Origin: Dyella_B sp036746095
Lineage (GTDB): Bacteria > Pseudomonadota > Gammaproteobacteria > Xanthomonadales > Rhodanobacteraceae
NCBI RefSeq assembly: GCF_036746095.1
Contig: NZ_DAIOEU010000011.1
Location: forward strand, 44,832 to 108,831
Direction: 5' to 3'
DNA length: 64,000 nucleotides
Part shown: positions 41,500 to 50,915 of the stretch, piece after piece
Layout: every line of letters begins with the position of its first letter
Numbering within the stretch: the stretch's first letter is position 1
Made by a program: the position numbers and the translations under genes
Notes under the pieces: generated by a model
What the model was told of the DNA's origin: nothing
Seen by the model: the letters and a program-made list of their open reading frames with translations, nothing else
Database searches by the model: none

Positions 41500-42758
41500 G
41501 CGAGATTCGACACCTGGCCCTGGCCTGCAAGGACGCGGCGCAAGCCATGTTTGCCCTTGATACGGACACCAAGCGCAAGCTGTTGCACGACATGGCTGCT
41601 GCGCTGGAAACGCAACGCGATGCCATCCTTGCGGCGAACGCACGCGACCTGCAGCACGCCACTGCGAAGGGCACGCAAGGCGCGATGCTCGATCGGCTGC
41701 GCCTGGATGAATCCCGCATCGCCGGCATCGCCAACGCCGTGCGCGAGATCGCTGCATTGCCCGATCCGGTTGGCCTGGTCACGCGCCGCGAAACACGCCC
41801 GAACGGCCTGGAAATCGAGCGCGTGCGGATTCCGCTGGGCGTGATCGCGATGATCTACGAAGCGCGTCCCAATGTCACCGCCGATGCCGCCGCACTGTGC
41901 CTGATGGCAGGCAACGCCGTGATCCTTCGTGGCGGTTCCGAAGCGCTGCAGTCGAACATGGCGATCGCATCGGCACTGCACAGCGCGTTGGAAAAGCACG
42001 ATGTGCCAGCAGCTGCCATCACCCTGATCGAAGACTTGCGCCGCGAAACGATGGTGGAGCTGCTGCAGCTCAGCGACATCGTCGACCTGGCGATTCCGCG
42101 CGGCGGCGAGGGATTGATCCACTTCGTCGCCGAACATGCGCGCGTGCCGGTGATCAAGCATTACAAGGGCGTCTGCCATTTATACGTCGATGCTTCCGCC
42201 GATGAAGCATTGGCGTTGAACCTGCTGGTCGATGGCAAAACCTCGCGTCCTGGCGTGTGCAATGCGCTGGAAACCTTGCTGGTACACCGCGATGTCGCCG
42301 CGTCGTTCCTGCCCAAGGCAGCGCAGGCATTGCAGGAGCGTGGTGTGGAGTTGCGCGGTTGCGAACGCGCGCGCGCACTGGTCGAAGGCATGCGCCCGGC
42401 TACCGAGGAAGACTACGCGGCGGAATTTCTCGACCTTATCCTGGCCATCCGCGTGGTCGATGATCTTGGCATGGCGATCGGCCATATCCAGTGCTTCGGT
42501 TCCGACCATACCGAAGTCATCGCGACACGTGACGATGAATCGGAGCGCTGTTTCACGCATGCCATTCGCTCGGCCGTGGTGATGGTGAACGCGTCCTCGC
42601 GTTTTTCCGATGGCGGCGAATTGGGCCTTGGCGCCGAGATCGGCATCTCCACCACGCGCCTGCATGCGTACGGGCCGATGGGTGCGGAGGCCTTGACGGT
42701 CGAGCGGTTTATCGTGCGCGGCGAGGGGCAGGTGCGCCATCCGCAGAGCCGGTTGTAA
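41496..42758 (+). CDS. proA: Gamma-glutamyl phosphate reductase
   Basis: NADPH-dependent second step of proline synthesis. It has 420 residues with IPLGVIAMIYEARPNVTADA, CLMAGNAVILRGGSEA and the catalytic Cys in SRPGVCNALETLL; the end has FSDGGELGLGAEIGISTTRLHAYGPMG. The start is inside the proB stop (ATGA). It ends the plus-strand arg/pro cluster, and kynU converges on it. Confidence 0.96.
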   Translation: MSEIRHLALACKDAAQAMFALDTDTKRKLLHDMAAALETQRDAILAANARDLQHATAKGTQGAMLDRLRLDESRIAGIANAVREIAALPDPVGLVTRRETRPNGLEIERVRIPLGVIAMIYEARPNVTADAAALCLMAGNAVILRGGSEALQSNMAIASALHSALEKHDVPAAAITLIEDLRRETMVELLQLSDIVDLAIPRGGEGLIHFVAEHARVPVIKHYKGVCHLYVDASADEALALNLLVDGKTSRPGVCNALETLLVHRDVAASFLPKAAQALQERGVELRGCERARALVEGMRPATEEDYAAEFLDLILAIRVVDDLGMAIGHIQCFGSDHTEVIATRDDESERCFTHAIRSAVVMVNASSRFSDGGELGLGAEIGISTTRLHAYGPMGAEALTVERFIVRGEGQVRHPQSRL

Positions 42759-42832
42759 CAGGCCGTTCGCCGGCCCTGTGATGTTCCCTTGTTTTCCGCT
42801 CGTTGTCCCGGCGACTCGGTAGCCTGCCTCGC

Positions 42833-44110
42833 TCAGCCGTTTTTCCAGCGACGCACCGCCTGTGCAAATGCCAGGCAATCTGCAAACTGGTTGTATAGCG
42901 GCACTGGCGAGATACGGATCACGTCGGGCTCGCGCCAGTCGCCGATGATGCCGTTATCGATCAGGTATTCGAACAACGCGCGCCCCTGCGTACGGCCGCC
43001 CAGCACGCGAATGGAAAGCTGCGAACCACGGCGTTCGAGTTCTTTCGGCGTTACGATCTCCAGCACGTCGGGCAACTGTGTTTCCACCAGCCATTGCAGA
43101 TAGCCGGTGAGCTGCAGTGATTTTTCGCGCAAACGCGGCATGCCTGCGCGGTGGAAAATGTCCAGTGATACCCGCAGCGGCGCCAGCGAAAGAATCGGCG
43201 GATTGGAGAGCTGCCAGCCATCGGCACCCGGCGTGGGAACAAATTCCGGGCCCATCTGGAAGCGCGTGGCCTTGTCGTGCCCCCACCAGCCAGCAAAGCG
43301 CGGCAGAGCGGCACGGGCATGGCGTGAGTGGACGAACGCGCCACCCACCGCGCCAGGGCCGCCATTGAGATACTTGTAACTGCACCAGATGGCGAAATCC
43401 ATGCCGCTGTCGTGCAGCTGCAGTGGCAGGTTGCCGACGGCGTGCGCAAGGTCGAAACCCACCTGGCAACCTTGCTTGTGCGCCAGCTCGGTAATCGCCT
43501 TGAGATCGAACGCCTGCCCGGTGCGATATTGCACGCCGGGCAGCAATACCAGCGCGATGCGCGAACCATGCTCGGCAAGCACGCGTTCGATGGCGCCCAT
43601 CGAGATCGTGCCGTTGGGCTCGTCGCCTTCCAGTTCGATCAACGAAAGATTCGGGCTGAAGCCGTGATAGCGGATTTGCGATTCCACCGCGTAGCGGTCA
43701 GTAGGAAACGCGCCCGCCTCGATCAGAATGGCGTGGCGGTCCGGCGTGGGGCGATAGAAGCTCACCATCATCAGGTGCAAGTTCACGCCAAGCGTGTTCA
43801 TGGCGACGACTTCACCGGGTTGCGCGCCGACGACTCCGGCCAGGTGGTCGCGCACGAACTCGTGGTAATCCATCCACGGCAGGCGGCCTTTGAAGTGGCC
43901 TTCCACGCCGAGCTCGCCCCAGTAGTCCAGTTCCGCATTGACGGCTTCGCGCGACGCGCGTGGTTGCAGCCCTAGCGAATTGCCGCAGAAGTAATGGCTC
44001 TCGCCGTGCTCGTGCGGTGGAATCAGAAACTCCTTGCGAAAATCGCGCAATGGGTCGGCTGCATCACGGGCCTGGGCCCATTCGGCGGTGGCTTCGTAGT
44101 GTGGGGACAT
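42833..44110 (-). CDS. kynU: Kynureninase
   Basis: PLP enzyme that cleaves kynurenine or 3-hydroxykynurenine to (hydroxy)anthranilate and alanine. It has 425 residues. The PLP lysine is in WCSYKYLNGGPG, the phosphate-binding part is MNTLGVNLH, and DLAHAVGN carries the Asp that binds the pyridine nitrogen. The start at 44110 (MSPHYEATAEW) was set by homology; upstream in-frame codons cross an intergenic repeat. With the ACMSD gene at 44.7 kb it represents the tryptophan/kynurenine route, used in Xanthomonadales for NAD synthesis and in others for degradation. Confidence 0.94.
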   Translation of the reverse strand: MSPHYEATAEWAQARDAADPLRDFRKEFLIPPHEHGESHYFCGNSLGLQPRASREAVNAELDYWGELGVEGHFKGRLPWMDYHEFVRDHLAGVVGAQPGEVVAMNTLGVNLHLMMVSFYRPTPDRHAILIEAGAFPTDRYAVESQIRYHGFSPNLSLIELEGDEPNGTISMGAIERVLAEHGSRIALVLLPGVQYRTGQAFDLKAITELAHKQGCQVGFDLAHAVGNLPLQLHDSGMDFAIWCSYKYLNGGPGAVGGAFVHSRHARAALPRFAGWWGHDKATRFQMGPEFVPTPGADGWQLSNPPILSLAPLRVSLDIFHRAGMPRLREKSLQLTGYLQWLVETQLPDVLEIVTPKELERRGSQLSIRVLGGRTQGRALFEYLIDNGIIGDWREPDVIRISPVPLYNQFADCLAFAQAVRRWKNG

Positions 44111-44202
44111 TGCGGTATCCAAACAGCTGTTTCGTGCCGCCGTCATTCCTGCTTTCCAGGGCATGGCGACGCAGGTGGAATGTCAAACGATGATCAGGCG
44201 CA

Positions 44203-44724
44203 TCAGCTGCCCAAGCTTGCGGCGACGTCATTGCAACCCTTGTCGAACGCCGCAGCCCAGGCTTGGCCGGCCTCGCTGGCGGACGGACGTACGCAGCGCA
44301 ACTGGATGGCATGGCCATGACGGAACCAGTAGCGCTCCGTATAGGTGTACTGCGTGCCGCTTTCGCTCGCGGTGTAGAGGAAGCTGTTCTGCTCACCCGA
44401 CGGACGCGTACTTGCCTGGTAATCCTTCATGTTCCTGGCTTTCGCCATCGCGCCGTTGACGTAGTCGCCGAACGCCTGTGCATCCGGCACCTGCTTCACT
44501 GTGACGGTGACGCGCGCCAACGTGGTGCTCGCGCTGGGCGAGGGATCGGGCACCTGAAACACGCGCACTTCCGGATCGCCATCCACTTGCATGATGCCGA
44601 CCCATCCGGCTGGCGTGGTGAAGTGCACGCTGCCGGACGCCATGCTGATGTCGTCGGCGTGGGCCACGGTGATGCTGGCCAATGCAAGTAAGGCTGTCAC
44701 CACCATGTAGCGGGTCAATCTCAT
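44203..44724 (-). CDS. Exported protein, unknown function
   Basis: A 173-residue secreted protein with a signal peptide (residues 1-23, cleavage after AHA). The mature part begins DDISMASGSVHFTTPAGWVGIM and has two Cys in the second half, at LRCVRPS and DKGCND, that may form a disulfide. Its start overlaps the ACMSD stop as ATGA. It does not resemble a known enzyme; coupling with ACMSD may reflect only compact genome packing. Confidence 0.72.
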   Translation of the reverse strand: MRLTRYMVVTALLALASITVAHADDISMASGSVHFTTPAGWVGIMQVDGDPEVRVFQVPDPSPSASTTLARVTVTVKQVPDAQAFGDYVNGAMAKARNMKDYQASTRPSGEQNSFLYTASESGTQYTYTERYWFRHGHAIQLRCVRPSASEAGQAWAAAFDKGCNDVAASLGS

Positions 44725-45755
44725 GCGTGTTCCTCAGGATGCGGGTTGGATACGAAGCGACGTAGCGGCAGCCCCAGCCATTCCAGTGCGGTGCCGTGAA
44801 ACAGGCGGGCGCGGGTCGGTTCGTCCAAGTGCAGCGACTCGATGCCGCTGCCCGGTTCCTGCTCCCCCAGCGGGAAAGGATAGTCGGTACCGAGCATGAC
44901 GCGGTCGAAGCCGGTCACATCCAGGAGGTATTGCAGCGCGCGGGGATCGTGCACGCAGGAGTCGAAGTACAGGCGCTTCAGATATTCGCGCGGATTGCGC
45001 GGGTTATCCGTGGCGACCAGGTCCGGACGCATGCGGAAGCCGTGTTCAATACGGCCGATGCTCCACGGAAAGCTGCCGCCGCCGTGCGCAAGCATCACGC
45101 GCAGCTTGGGCAGCCGTTCCAGCACGCCGCCGAACGCAAGGCAGCAGCCGGCGCGCGATTGTTCGGCCGGCATGCCCACCAGCCACGGCATCCAGTATTT
45201 GGGCATGGTGGCCGCGCCCATCATGTCCCACGGATGCACCATCACGGCGGCACCGAGATCTGCCGCGGCTTCGAAGAACGGGAACAGCTCCGGTGCGTCC
45301 AGGTTCCACTCGTTGCAATGCGAGCCGATCTGCACGCCGGAGAGGCCCAGTTCGTCGATGCAGCGCTCCAGTTCGCGAATCGCCAGTTCGGGCGACTGCA
45401 GCGGCACCGTACCGATGCCGGCGTAGTTTTTGGGGTAGTCCCGGCAAACGCCGGCCATGTGATCGTTGAGATGGCGATGCAGTTCCAGCGCCTGGTAACC
45501 CGGCGCCCAATACGAGAACAGCACCGGCACGGTGGAGATCACCTGCACGTTCACGCCGAAGCGGGCGTAGTCATCGACGCGATGTTGCGGATCGAACGAC
45601 GACTCCCATACCTCGCGGAAGAACTTGCCGTCCTTGTAGATGCGATGCCGGCCATCGCTGTGGATCATCACCGGGAAGGCATCGTTGCCGAATTTTGCGG
45701 CGAGATTGGGCCAGTCACGCGGAAGGATGTGGGCGTGGGTATCGATTTTCAGCAT
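44721..45755 (-). CDS. 2-amino-3-carboxymuconate-6-semialdehyde decarboxylase (ACMSD)
   Basis: Zinc amidohydrolase that decarboxylates aminocarboxymuconate semialdehyde and so diverts kynurenine carbon away from quinolinate and NAD. It has 344 residues. The metal motif DTHAHILP is at residues 5-12, followed by the conserved RDWP; further ligands are MVHPWDMMG, MLAHGGGSFPW and MLGTDYPFPLG. This matches bacterial and animal ACMSD. The product is the substrate expected for the dehydrogenase at 667-2118. kynU lies two genes downstream on the same strand. Confidence 0.93.
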   Translation of the reverse strand: MLKIDTHAHILPRDWPNLAAKFGNDAFPVMIHSDGRHRIYKDGKFFREVWESSFDPQHRVDDYARFGVNVQVISTVPVLFSYWAPGYQALELHRHLNDHMAGVCRDYPKNYAGIGTVPLQSPELAIRELERCIDELGLSGVQIGSHCNEWNLDAPELFPFFEAAADLGAAVMVHPWDMMGAATMPKYWMPWLVGMPAEQSRAGCCLAFGGVLERLPKLRVMLAHGGGSFPWSIGRIEHGFRMRPDLVATDNPRNPREYLKRLYFDSCVHDPRALQYLLDVTGFDRVMLGTDYPFPLGEQEPGSGIESLHLDEPTRARLFHGTALEWLGLPLRRFVSNPHPEEHA

Positions 45756-45806
45756 GCATCAAGTGTAGCGCCTGCCGGGCCGATCGTTTGTAGGCAGTAC
45801 GGGGAC

Positions 45807-47912
45807 CTAGGGATGCACGCGGTGTTCACCCTGCGCGGCCGCCGCTTCCTGCGGGCCCCGTCCGACCACGTAGGCCAGCGTGTTGATGTTGTCGACCAGG
45901 CGATCGCCGATGCGCGCCAGCTGCTCGGCGCGAGGACGGTCGTCCGCCATGGCGAGCAGGGTGGCCAGGCTGCGCTGCAGTTGCCGCAGTTCCGGGGCCG
46001 GCGGGGGCGCCTGGTTGTTGCGCAATGCAACAGCCAGGGCATGCAACTGGTCCGCCGCCCGCTCGACGAAGTGAGTGACTTCCACCTGTTCGGGCAAGTT
46101 GTCGCAGTCGTGCAGCAGCGCTTCCAGCGTCATCGAAGTGCGCGCCAGGCGGTTGCCGTTGAGGAACAGCGCATTGGCCAATTCGAGCAGGTTTAGCGGC
46201 GTGGCCGGCTCGGCCTGCATGCGATCCAGGGAGGCTTGCGCATTGGTGCGCGCCGTACGCACGGCAGTGCGGGTTTCGCGGTGGGCGTGGCGCTGTGCCG
46301 GACGCGCCAGCGCATGCAGGTAATCCGCGTAGGCATCCAACATATCTGACAAGGCGGAGCGCGCGCGCCGGCGTTCCCACGTGGGCCACACCACGTAGGC
46401 GAGCAGGGCCATGCCGCTGCCGAGCACGGTGTTCAACACGCGATCCATCACCGCCGTGCCGGAGTTCACGCCCTCGAACGACAGCAGGATCACCACCGTG
46501 CCAGTCAGCGTCGCCACCGCAATGCCGTAGTGCGCGGTAGCCAGATAACGGAACGCCATGCACAGCACCGCCATCAGCGCGAGATGCGCCCAGGGATCGT
46601 GCGGCGTGATGTGCAGCAGGGCCGTGGTGAGCACCAGGCCGAGAATGGTGCCGGCCACGCGCAGCAAGCCGAAGTTGAAGGTGGCGGCGAAATCCGGCCG
46701 TAGCACGATCGCCGCCGTCATCGGCAGCCAGTAGCCGTGAGGCAGTTGCCACAGGCGCGAAATCAGCAGCGCGATGCTCAGGCACACCGCGCAACGCATT
46801 GCATGCCGGAACGCCACCGAATGCGTCGTGAGGTTCGCGCGCAGGGTGGCGAGCGCCGAGCTGCCGCGCAGCGCGCTCGGCAGGCGTGTCTCTGCCGCTG
46901 CGGCGCGTTGCTCGCCAGTGGCGCCAGCCCAGTCCGCATTGCGCAGGGCGGCGGCGAGCTTGCCGGAAAGAGCATGGATATGCGCGGCGACGCTGTCATT
47001 GCGGGTATGGGTGTCCAGCAGCGCGCGTTCGCTCGCCTGCAAGGTTTGCAGCGCGCGTGCGGCCTGTTCGGGTGAGTCGCCACTGTCCAGTGCATCGGCC
47101 AGCGCGCTCAGCACGCGGGCGGCATCGGTACGGAACATTGCCACGATGCTGGCCGCGCTGTGCAGTTCCGCCATCGCCACCAGCTCCAGGCGCAAGCGCT
47201 CGGCCAGCTCCAGCAAGACCGCGAAGGCCTCCATCGCGCGACCGCGCGCGTGATGGCGGCCGAGCAGCGTCTGCTGCAAGGTGGTCATCGCGTCGGTGAG
47301 CGCGGGCACGTCTTCGTCGTTCTGCTTGTTCTCACTCGCCAAGCTGGCAAGGCCGCGATAGACGGTAGCCAATGCATGCCGTTCCGGCCCGTAGCGCTGC
47401 AAGGGCCACGCGGCCACGGAGAACAGGGTAAGCAACAGGCCGCCGGCGAAGATCAGGCCTGCGCCAATGAGGGCGTTGTCGAGCGTGGTCGGCGTCGCTG
47501 CCGTGATCACCAGCAGGATCATGCTGGTCATGCCCACGCGGGCGATGTCCACGCCAAACACCACCAACAAGCCGCCGAAGAAACCGCAGGCTGCGGTGGC
47601 TATCAGGATCAACGGCAAATTGCCGCCGATCAAAAAGCCGCACAGCGAGGCGAGTCCCGCCGCCAGCGAAGCCAGCAGCAGCTGCTGCAGGCGCTGGCGA
47701 TACGGACCGGGCTGGTCGGAAAACATCGTGTCGAGCGCACCAGCACCCACGGCCAGGCCGGCCTCGGCGTGGCCGGTGAGCATGCCCACTGCCAGCGGCA
47801 GCACGACCGCCGCGGTATTGCGCATCACCACCCATGCCGGCACGTCCGGACGCTTGGTCGCAGTCAGGCTTTGCAGCACGCTGGCGCGGAGCGAGTAAGT
47901 GCGGGTGGACAT
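45807..47912 (-). CDS. FUSC-family inner membrane protein (YccS/AaeB-like)
   Basis: A 701-residue protein with two hydrophobic bundles of about five or six membrane segments each (about residues 28-170 and 375-505) and soluble helical parts after each. This duplicated layout is that of the FUSC family, which includes AaeB, an efflux protein for aromatic carboxylic acids, and YccS. Efflux of an aromatic acid such as anthranilate would suit the kynurenine neighbours, but that is speculation. It is followed by the ACMSD gene after about 50 bases. Confidence 0.83.
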   Translation of the reverse strand: MSTRTYSLRASVLQSLTATKRPDVPAWVVMRNTAAVVLPLAVGMLTGHAEAGLAVGAGALDTMFSDQPGPYRQRLQQLLLASLAAGLASLCGFLIGGNLPLILIATAACGFFGGLLVVFGVDIARVGMTSMILLVITAATPTTLDNALIGAGLIFAGGLLLTLFSVAAWPLQRYGPERHALATVYRGLASLASENKQNDEDVPALTDAMTTLQQTLLGRHHARGRAMEAFAVLLELAERLRLELVAMAELHSAASIVAMFRTDAARVLSALADALDSGDSPEQAARALQTLQASERALLDTHTRNDSVAAHIHALSGKLAAALRNADWAGATGEQRAAAAETRLPSALRGSSALATLRANLTTHSVAFRHAMRCAVCLSIALLISRLWQLPHGYWLPMTAAIVLRPDFAATFNFGLLRVAGTILGLVLTTALLHITPHDPWAHLALMAVLCMAFRYLATAHYGIAVATLTGTVVILLSFEGVNSGTAVMDRVLNTVLGSGMALLAYVVWPTWERRRARSALSDMLDAYADYLHALARPAQRHAHRETRTAVRTARTNAQASLDRMQAEPATPLNLLELANALFLNGNRLARTSMTLEALLHDCDNLPEQVEVTHFVERAADQLHALAVALRNNQAPPPAPELRQLQRSLATLLAMADDRPRAEQLARIGDRLVDNINTLAYVVGRGPQEAAAAQGEHRVHP

Positions 47913-47983
47913 GGCGGGGAACGCGATCGGAATGTTAGTGATTCTGCCTTACCGCTGCGGCGGTGTCGCGTGATGCAGTGTGG

Positions 47984-48013
47984 CAAAACGGCGCCGCAAT
48001 GGGCGCCGTTTTG
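47984..48013 (-). terminator. Intrinsic terminator downstream of efpL
   Basis: CAAAACGGCGCC (47984-47995) and GGCGCCGTTTTG (48002-48013) form a perfect 12-bp stem around a six-base loop. It lies about 40 bases past the efpL stop and 70 before the FUSC start, so it ends efpL transcription on the minus strand. Confidence 0.85.
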
Positions 48014-48051
48014 TAGGGTTTCAAGGCTGCCGCCAATACGCGGCCCGGTGT

Positions 48052-48630
48052 TCAGAACGTCTTTTCGGAACCGCGTCCGGCGAATTCGCCGCTAAGCGTG
48101 TTCACCCACACTTTTTCGTCGGTGGTGATGTATTCGGGCACCTGGATTTCGATGCCCGTGTTGAGCTTGGCCGGCTTGGTGCGCTTGGTGGCGCTGGCGC
48201 CTTTCAGTTCCGGTGCGGTGTCCACCACGGTAAGCAGCACGCTGGTCGGCACCTGCAGGCCCACCGGCGCATCGTCGATCACCTGCACGTAATAGCCTTC
48301 CACGCTTTCCACGATGTAGCCGGCGTTGTCGCCGATCAGTTCCGGCCCGAGCGTGTATTGCGTGTAATCCTCGTTGTCCATGAACACGTAGGCATCACCG
48401 TCCATGTACGAGAAGTTGGCGGCGCGGCGCACCAGATCCATTTCCTTCAGATCATCGTCGGCGCGCAGACTGAGATCGAACTTGCGACCGCCGGGAATGG
48501 AATACAGCGTGAAACGGAACGTGACGTTGCCGCCACGCGCGGTGGGCGAACTGCGCTCGATGTCGCGCACTTGGTAAACGGTGCCTTCGTGTTCGACCAC
48601 GTTGCCTTTTTTGACGTCGGAAGCTTTCAT
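48052..48630 (-). CDS. efpL: EF-P-like protein EfpL (YeiP)
   Basis: Paralogue of elongation factor P, 192 residues in three beta-barrel domains. The tip loop reads IERSSPTARGGNV, with Arg32 where EF-P has its modified Lys34, so it does not need EpmA/EpmB. The signature FSYMDGDAYVFMDNEDYTQY is that of YeiP/EfpL. Such proteins act on a set of stalling motifs wider than polyproline. It coexists with efp and epmB at 18.8-20.4 kb. A 3-hydroxyacyl-CoA-type dehydrogenase gene is upstream on the same strand. Confidence 0.95.
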   Translation of the reverse strand: MKASDVKKGNVVEHEGTVYQVRDIERSSPTARGGNVTFRFTLYSIPGGRKFDLSLRADDDLKEMDLVRRAANFSYMDGDAYVFMDNEDYTQYTLGPELIGDNAGYIVESVEGYYVQVIDDAPVGLQVPTSVLLTVVDTAPELKGASATKRTKPAKLNTGIEIQVPEYITTDEKVWVNTLSGEFAGRGSEKTF

Positions 48631-48668
48631 GGGTTGAGAGAGCCGATGATTGTGAGATGGGGTTTGCG

Positions 48669-49430
48669 TTACTTCGGCTGCAGACGTACCGCGCCATCCA
48701 GCCGGATCGTTTCGCCGTTGATGTAGCGGTTGCCGAGAATGAATGCCACGGTGGAGGCAAATTCTTCCGGCTTGCCCAGGCGCGAAGGGAAGGGGATGGA
48801 AGCGCTGAGCGATTCCTGCACCTGCGGGGGCATGCCATCGACCATCGGCGTCCAGAAGATGCCTGGCGCGATGGTCGCCACGCGGATGCCGAAGCGCGAC
48901 AGTTCGCGCGCCATCGGCAAGGTCATGCCCACCACGCCGCCCTTCGATGCGGAGTAGGCAGCCTGGCCGATCTGGCCCTCGTAGGCGGCCACGCTGGCGG
49001 TGTTGATGATCACGCCGCGCTCGCCATCTTCACCGGCTTCGTTGTGCTGCATCAGCGCTGCGCCTGCCTTGGCAACGTTGAAGCTGCCCACCAGGTTCAC
49101 CATCACGGTGGAGGCGAAGGTGTTCAACGCCATGGGACCTTCCTTGCCCAGCACGCGGCCGGCGCCGAGGATGCCGGCGCAATTGATCACTACGTTCAGG
49201 CCACCCAGCACTTCCTTGGCGGCGTTGACGTTGGCCGATACACCTTCTTCTGAGGTGACGTCGGTGCGGAAAAAGTGCCCGCTCAGCGCCTGGGCTGCTG
49301 CCTGGCCCTTTTCCTCGTTGACGTCGAACAGGGCGACGCGGCCGCCGTTGGCCGCCAGGTGCTGGGCCACGGCGTGGCCGAGGCCGGAAGCGCCTCCGGT
49401 GATGATGGCCTTGACTTGGTTGAGCTGCAT
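48669..49430 (-). CDS. HSD10-like short-chain dehydrogenase
   Basis: A 253-residue classical SDR. The NAD site is TGGASGLG (residues 11-18), NCAG is near 85, and the catalytic Ser-Tyr-Lys are in INTASVAAYEG and AAYSASKGG. The C-terminal part IPFPSRLGKPEEFASTVAFILGN matches 3-hydroxyacyl-CoA dehydrogenase type 2 (HSD10), which oxidises 2-methyl-3-hydroxybutyryl-CoA in isoleucine breakdown. It is in the right neighbourhood: leucine catabolic genes follow at 51.5-63.5 kb. The start at 49430 was chosen by homology. Confidence 0.9.
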   Translation of the reverse strand: MQLNQVKAIITGGASGLGHAVAQHLAANGGRVALFDVNEEKGQAAAQALSGHFFRTDVTSEEGVSANVNAAKEVLGGLNVVINCAGILGAGRVLGKEGPMALNTFASTVMVNLVGSFNVAKAGAALMQHNEAGEDGERGVIINTASVAAYEGQIGQAAYSASKGGVVGMTLPMARELSRFGIRVATIAPGIFWTPMVDGMPPQVQESLSASIPFPSRLGKPEEFASTVAFILGNRYINGETIRLDGAVRLQPK

Positions 49431-49571
49431 GGGGATATCCCGAAAAGCGAAAACCGTCATGGTAACGCACACCCACTACGCGCGCTTTTCCCGATCGCCC
49501 ATGCCGGGATGGGTGTCCACTGCTGCGTTGAGCGAACCATGGCGCGTTCACGCCACGGTTCGCCAAGCCAA

Positions 49572-50102
49572 TCAGTGCAGGCAGTCCGTCAGGCTCTCGT
49601 GGAGTGTCATGTTGGTATGGGGCAGCACGACTTCCATGGGTTGGGTGTTGTTGACGAAGGCAGCGGCGAGGTCCTCGGCCCGCGTGGATGGAGCGAGTGG
49701 GCTGGCGCATTGCCATATACGCGGCCGCACCAGGATCTTGCCGCTGTCGGCATCGACCTCTTCCAGGCTTGCCGCGAACACCCAGACGCATTCGCCAATG
49801 ATGCCGGTGCTGGTGTTGACCGAGCAGCGATATTTCAACGCTTCGATGTTCGTGTATTCGCCGCTGCAAAAGGTATCGCCGCATATGTCGTCGAAGTTCC
49901 GCTTCAGCGAATAGATGGTGCTCACCCAGGCGTCTTGCTGCTGCCAGGTAGGCAGATAATCCCGCATCTCGACATAGGTGGCTGCCATGGGGGAAGCGGC
50001 TTGCGGGCTTTGCGTGGCGGCTGCGGCGGGAAGCGCGAAGCACACGCCGAGAAAAAGCGCTAACCGGAAGGCTGCCGGGCGCATGATCGAACAAATGTTC
50101 AT
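49572..50102 (-). CDS. Exported protein, unknown function
   Basis: A 176-residue secreted protein. ATG 50102 has GGAGA eight bases upstream and gives a signal peptide to about residue 28 (PAAAAT). The mature part has an aromatic segment YLPTWQQQDAW and four Cys (DICGDTFCSG, YRCS, GECVW) plus two near the end, so several disulfides are possible. An in-frame start at 50117 is the alternative. No family is recognised. The 235 bases upstream to 50339 contain no gene. Confidence 0.7.
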   Translation of the reverse strand: MNICSIMRPAAFRLALFLGVCFALPAAAATQSPQAASPMAATYVEMRDYLPTWQQQDAWVSTIYSLKRNFDDICGDTFCSGEYTNIEALKYRCSVNTSTGIIGECVWVFAASLEEVDADSGKILVRPRIWQCASPLAPSTRAEDLAAAFVNNTQPMEVVLPHTNMTLHESLTDCLH

Positions 50103-50339
50103 GAGGGTGATCTCCATGTTGGTGAAGGCTGCGCCATGTGCGGCGCAATGCCATTGAGCGTTACCGCCATGACGACAAACAGGAGAGATGTCCGAAAGCT
50201 GCGTAAGCTTTTTATGTGGCGGTTGCAAAGTGTGGACTCTTGGTCCATGGACAGTAGCGCGGAACCGCATAGGCTGGCGGTGAGAAAACGCCGAGCCCAA
50301 CATTGCCTTCTGCATGGCAACGCTGGGGTTCGCATGCGC

Positions 50340-50915
50340 TCATCGGGCGCCTGCAGCCAATACATCGCGCAGCGTGGGCGATTCCATTAAGGCGGAGAAT
50401 GCGGTTACGCCAGCAGGAGTGTGCGCCGGCGGTTGCAGCTCCCGTTGCCAGACCCCTACGTCCCACCACTGGCCGAGCTTGTATCCGGCTTTGCGCCAGA
50501 CGCCGGCCGGGGTAAAGCCCATCGCTTCATGCAAGGCCACACTGGTCTCGCCCGGCATGGTAATCACACCCACGGCCTGGTTGATGCCCTGCAGGCGCAT
50601 CACGTCCAGCAGGGTTCCGTAAAGCCTGCGCGCGATGCCACGTCGCCGTGCGTTCGCAAGCACGTAAATCGAGGTTTCGGCGATCCAGTCGTATGCCGCC
50701 CGTTCGCGAAAGCGTGTGGCATAGGCGTAGGCGAGCACTTCACCTTGTTCCTCCCATACCAGCCAGGGGTAATGCTGCAGGCGGGTGAGGATGCGCTGGC
50801 GCATCGCGTCCGCGCCGGGAAGTTCGGTTTCAAAAGTGATGGCGGTATCGATGACGGCAGGTGCATAGATGGCGTGGACGGCCTCGGCGTCTTCGGCGCG
50901 CGCGATGCGAATCAT
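50340..50915 (-). CDS. GNAT acetyltransferase, phosphinothricin-acetyltransferase-like
   Basis: A 191-residue GNAT-fold N-acetyltransferase. It begins MIRIARAEDAEAVHAIYAP, has TFETELP typical of the PAT/YwnH group, the acetyl-CoA loop RRRGIARRLYGTLL, and HEAMGFTPAGVWRKAGYKLG near the end. Members acetylate phosphinothricin, methionine sulfoximine or similar amino acid analogues. Its start overlaps the stop of the second GNAT gene as ATGA. Confidence 0.87.
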   Translation of the reverse strand: MIRIARAEDAEAVHAIYAPAVIDTAITFETELPGADAMRQRILTRLQHYPWLVWEEQGEVLAYAYATRFRERAAYDWIAETSIYVLANARRRGIARRLYGTLLDVMRLQGINQAVGVITMPGETSVALHEAMGFTPAGVWRKAGYKLGQWWDVGVWQRELQPPAHTPAGVTAFSALMESPTLRDVLAAGAR

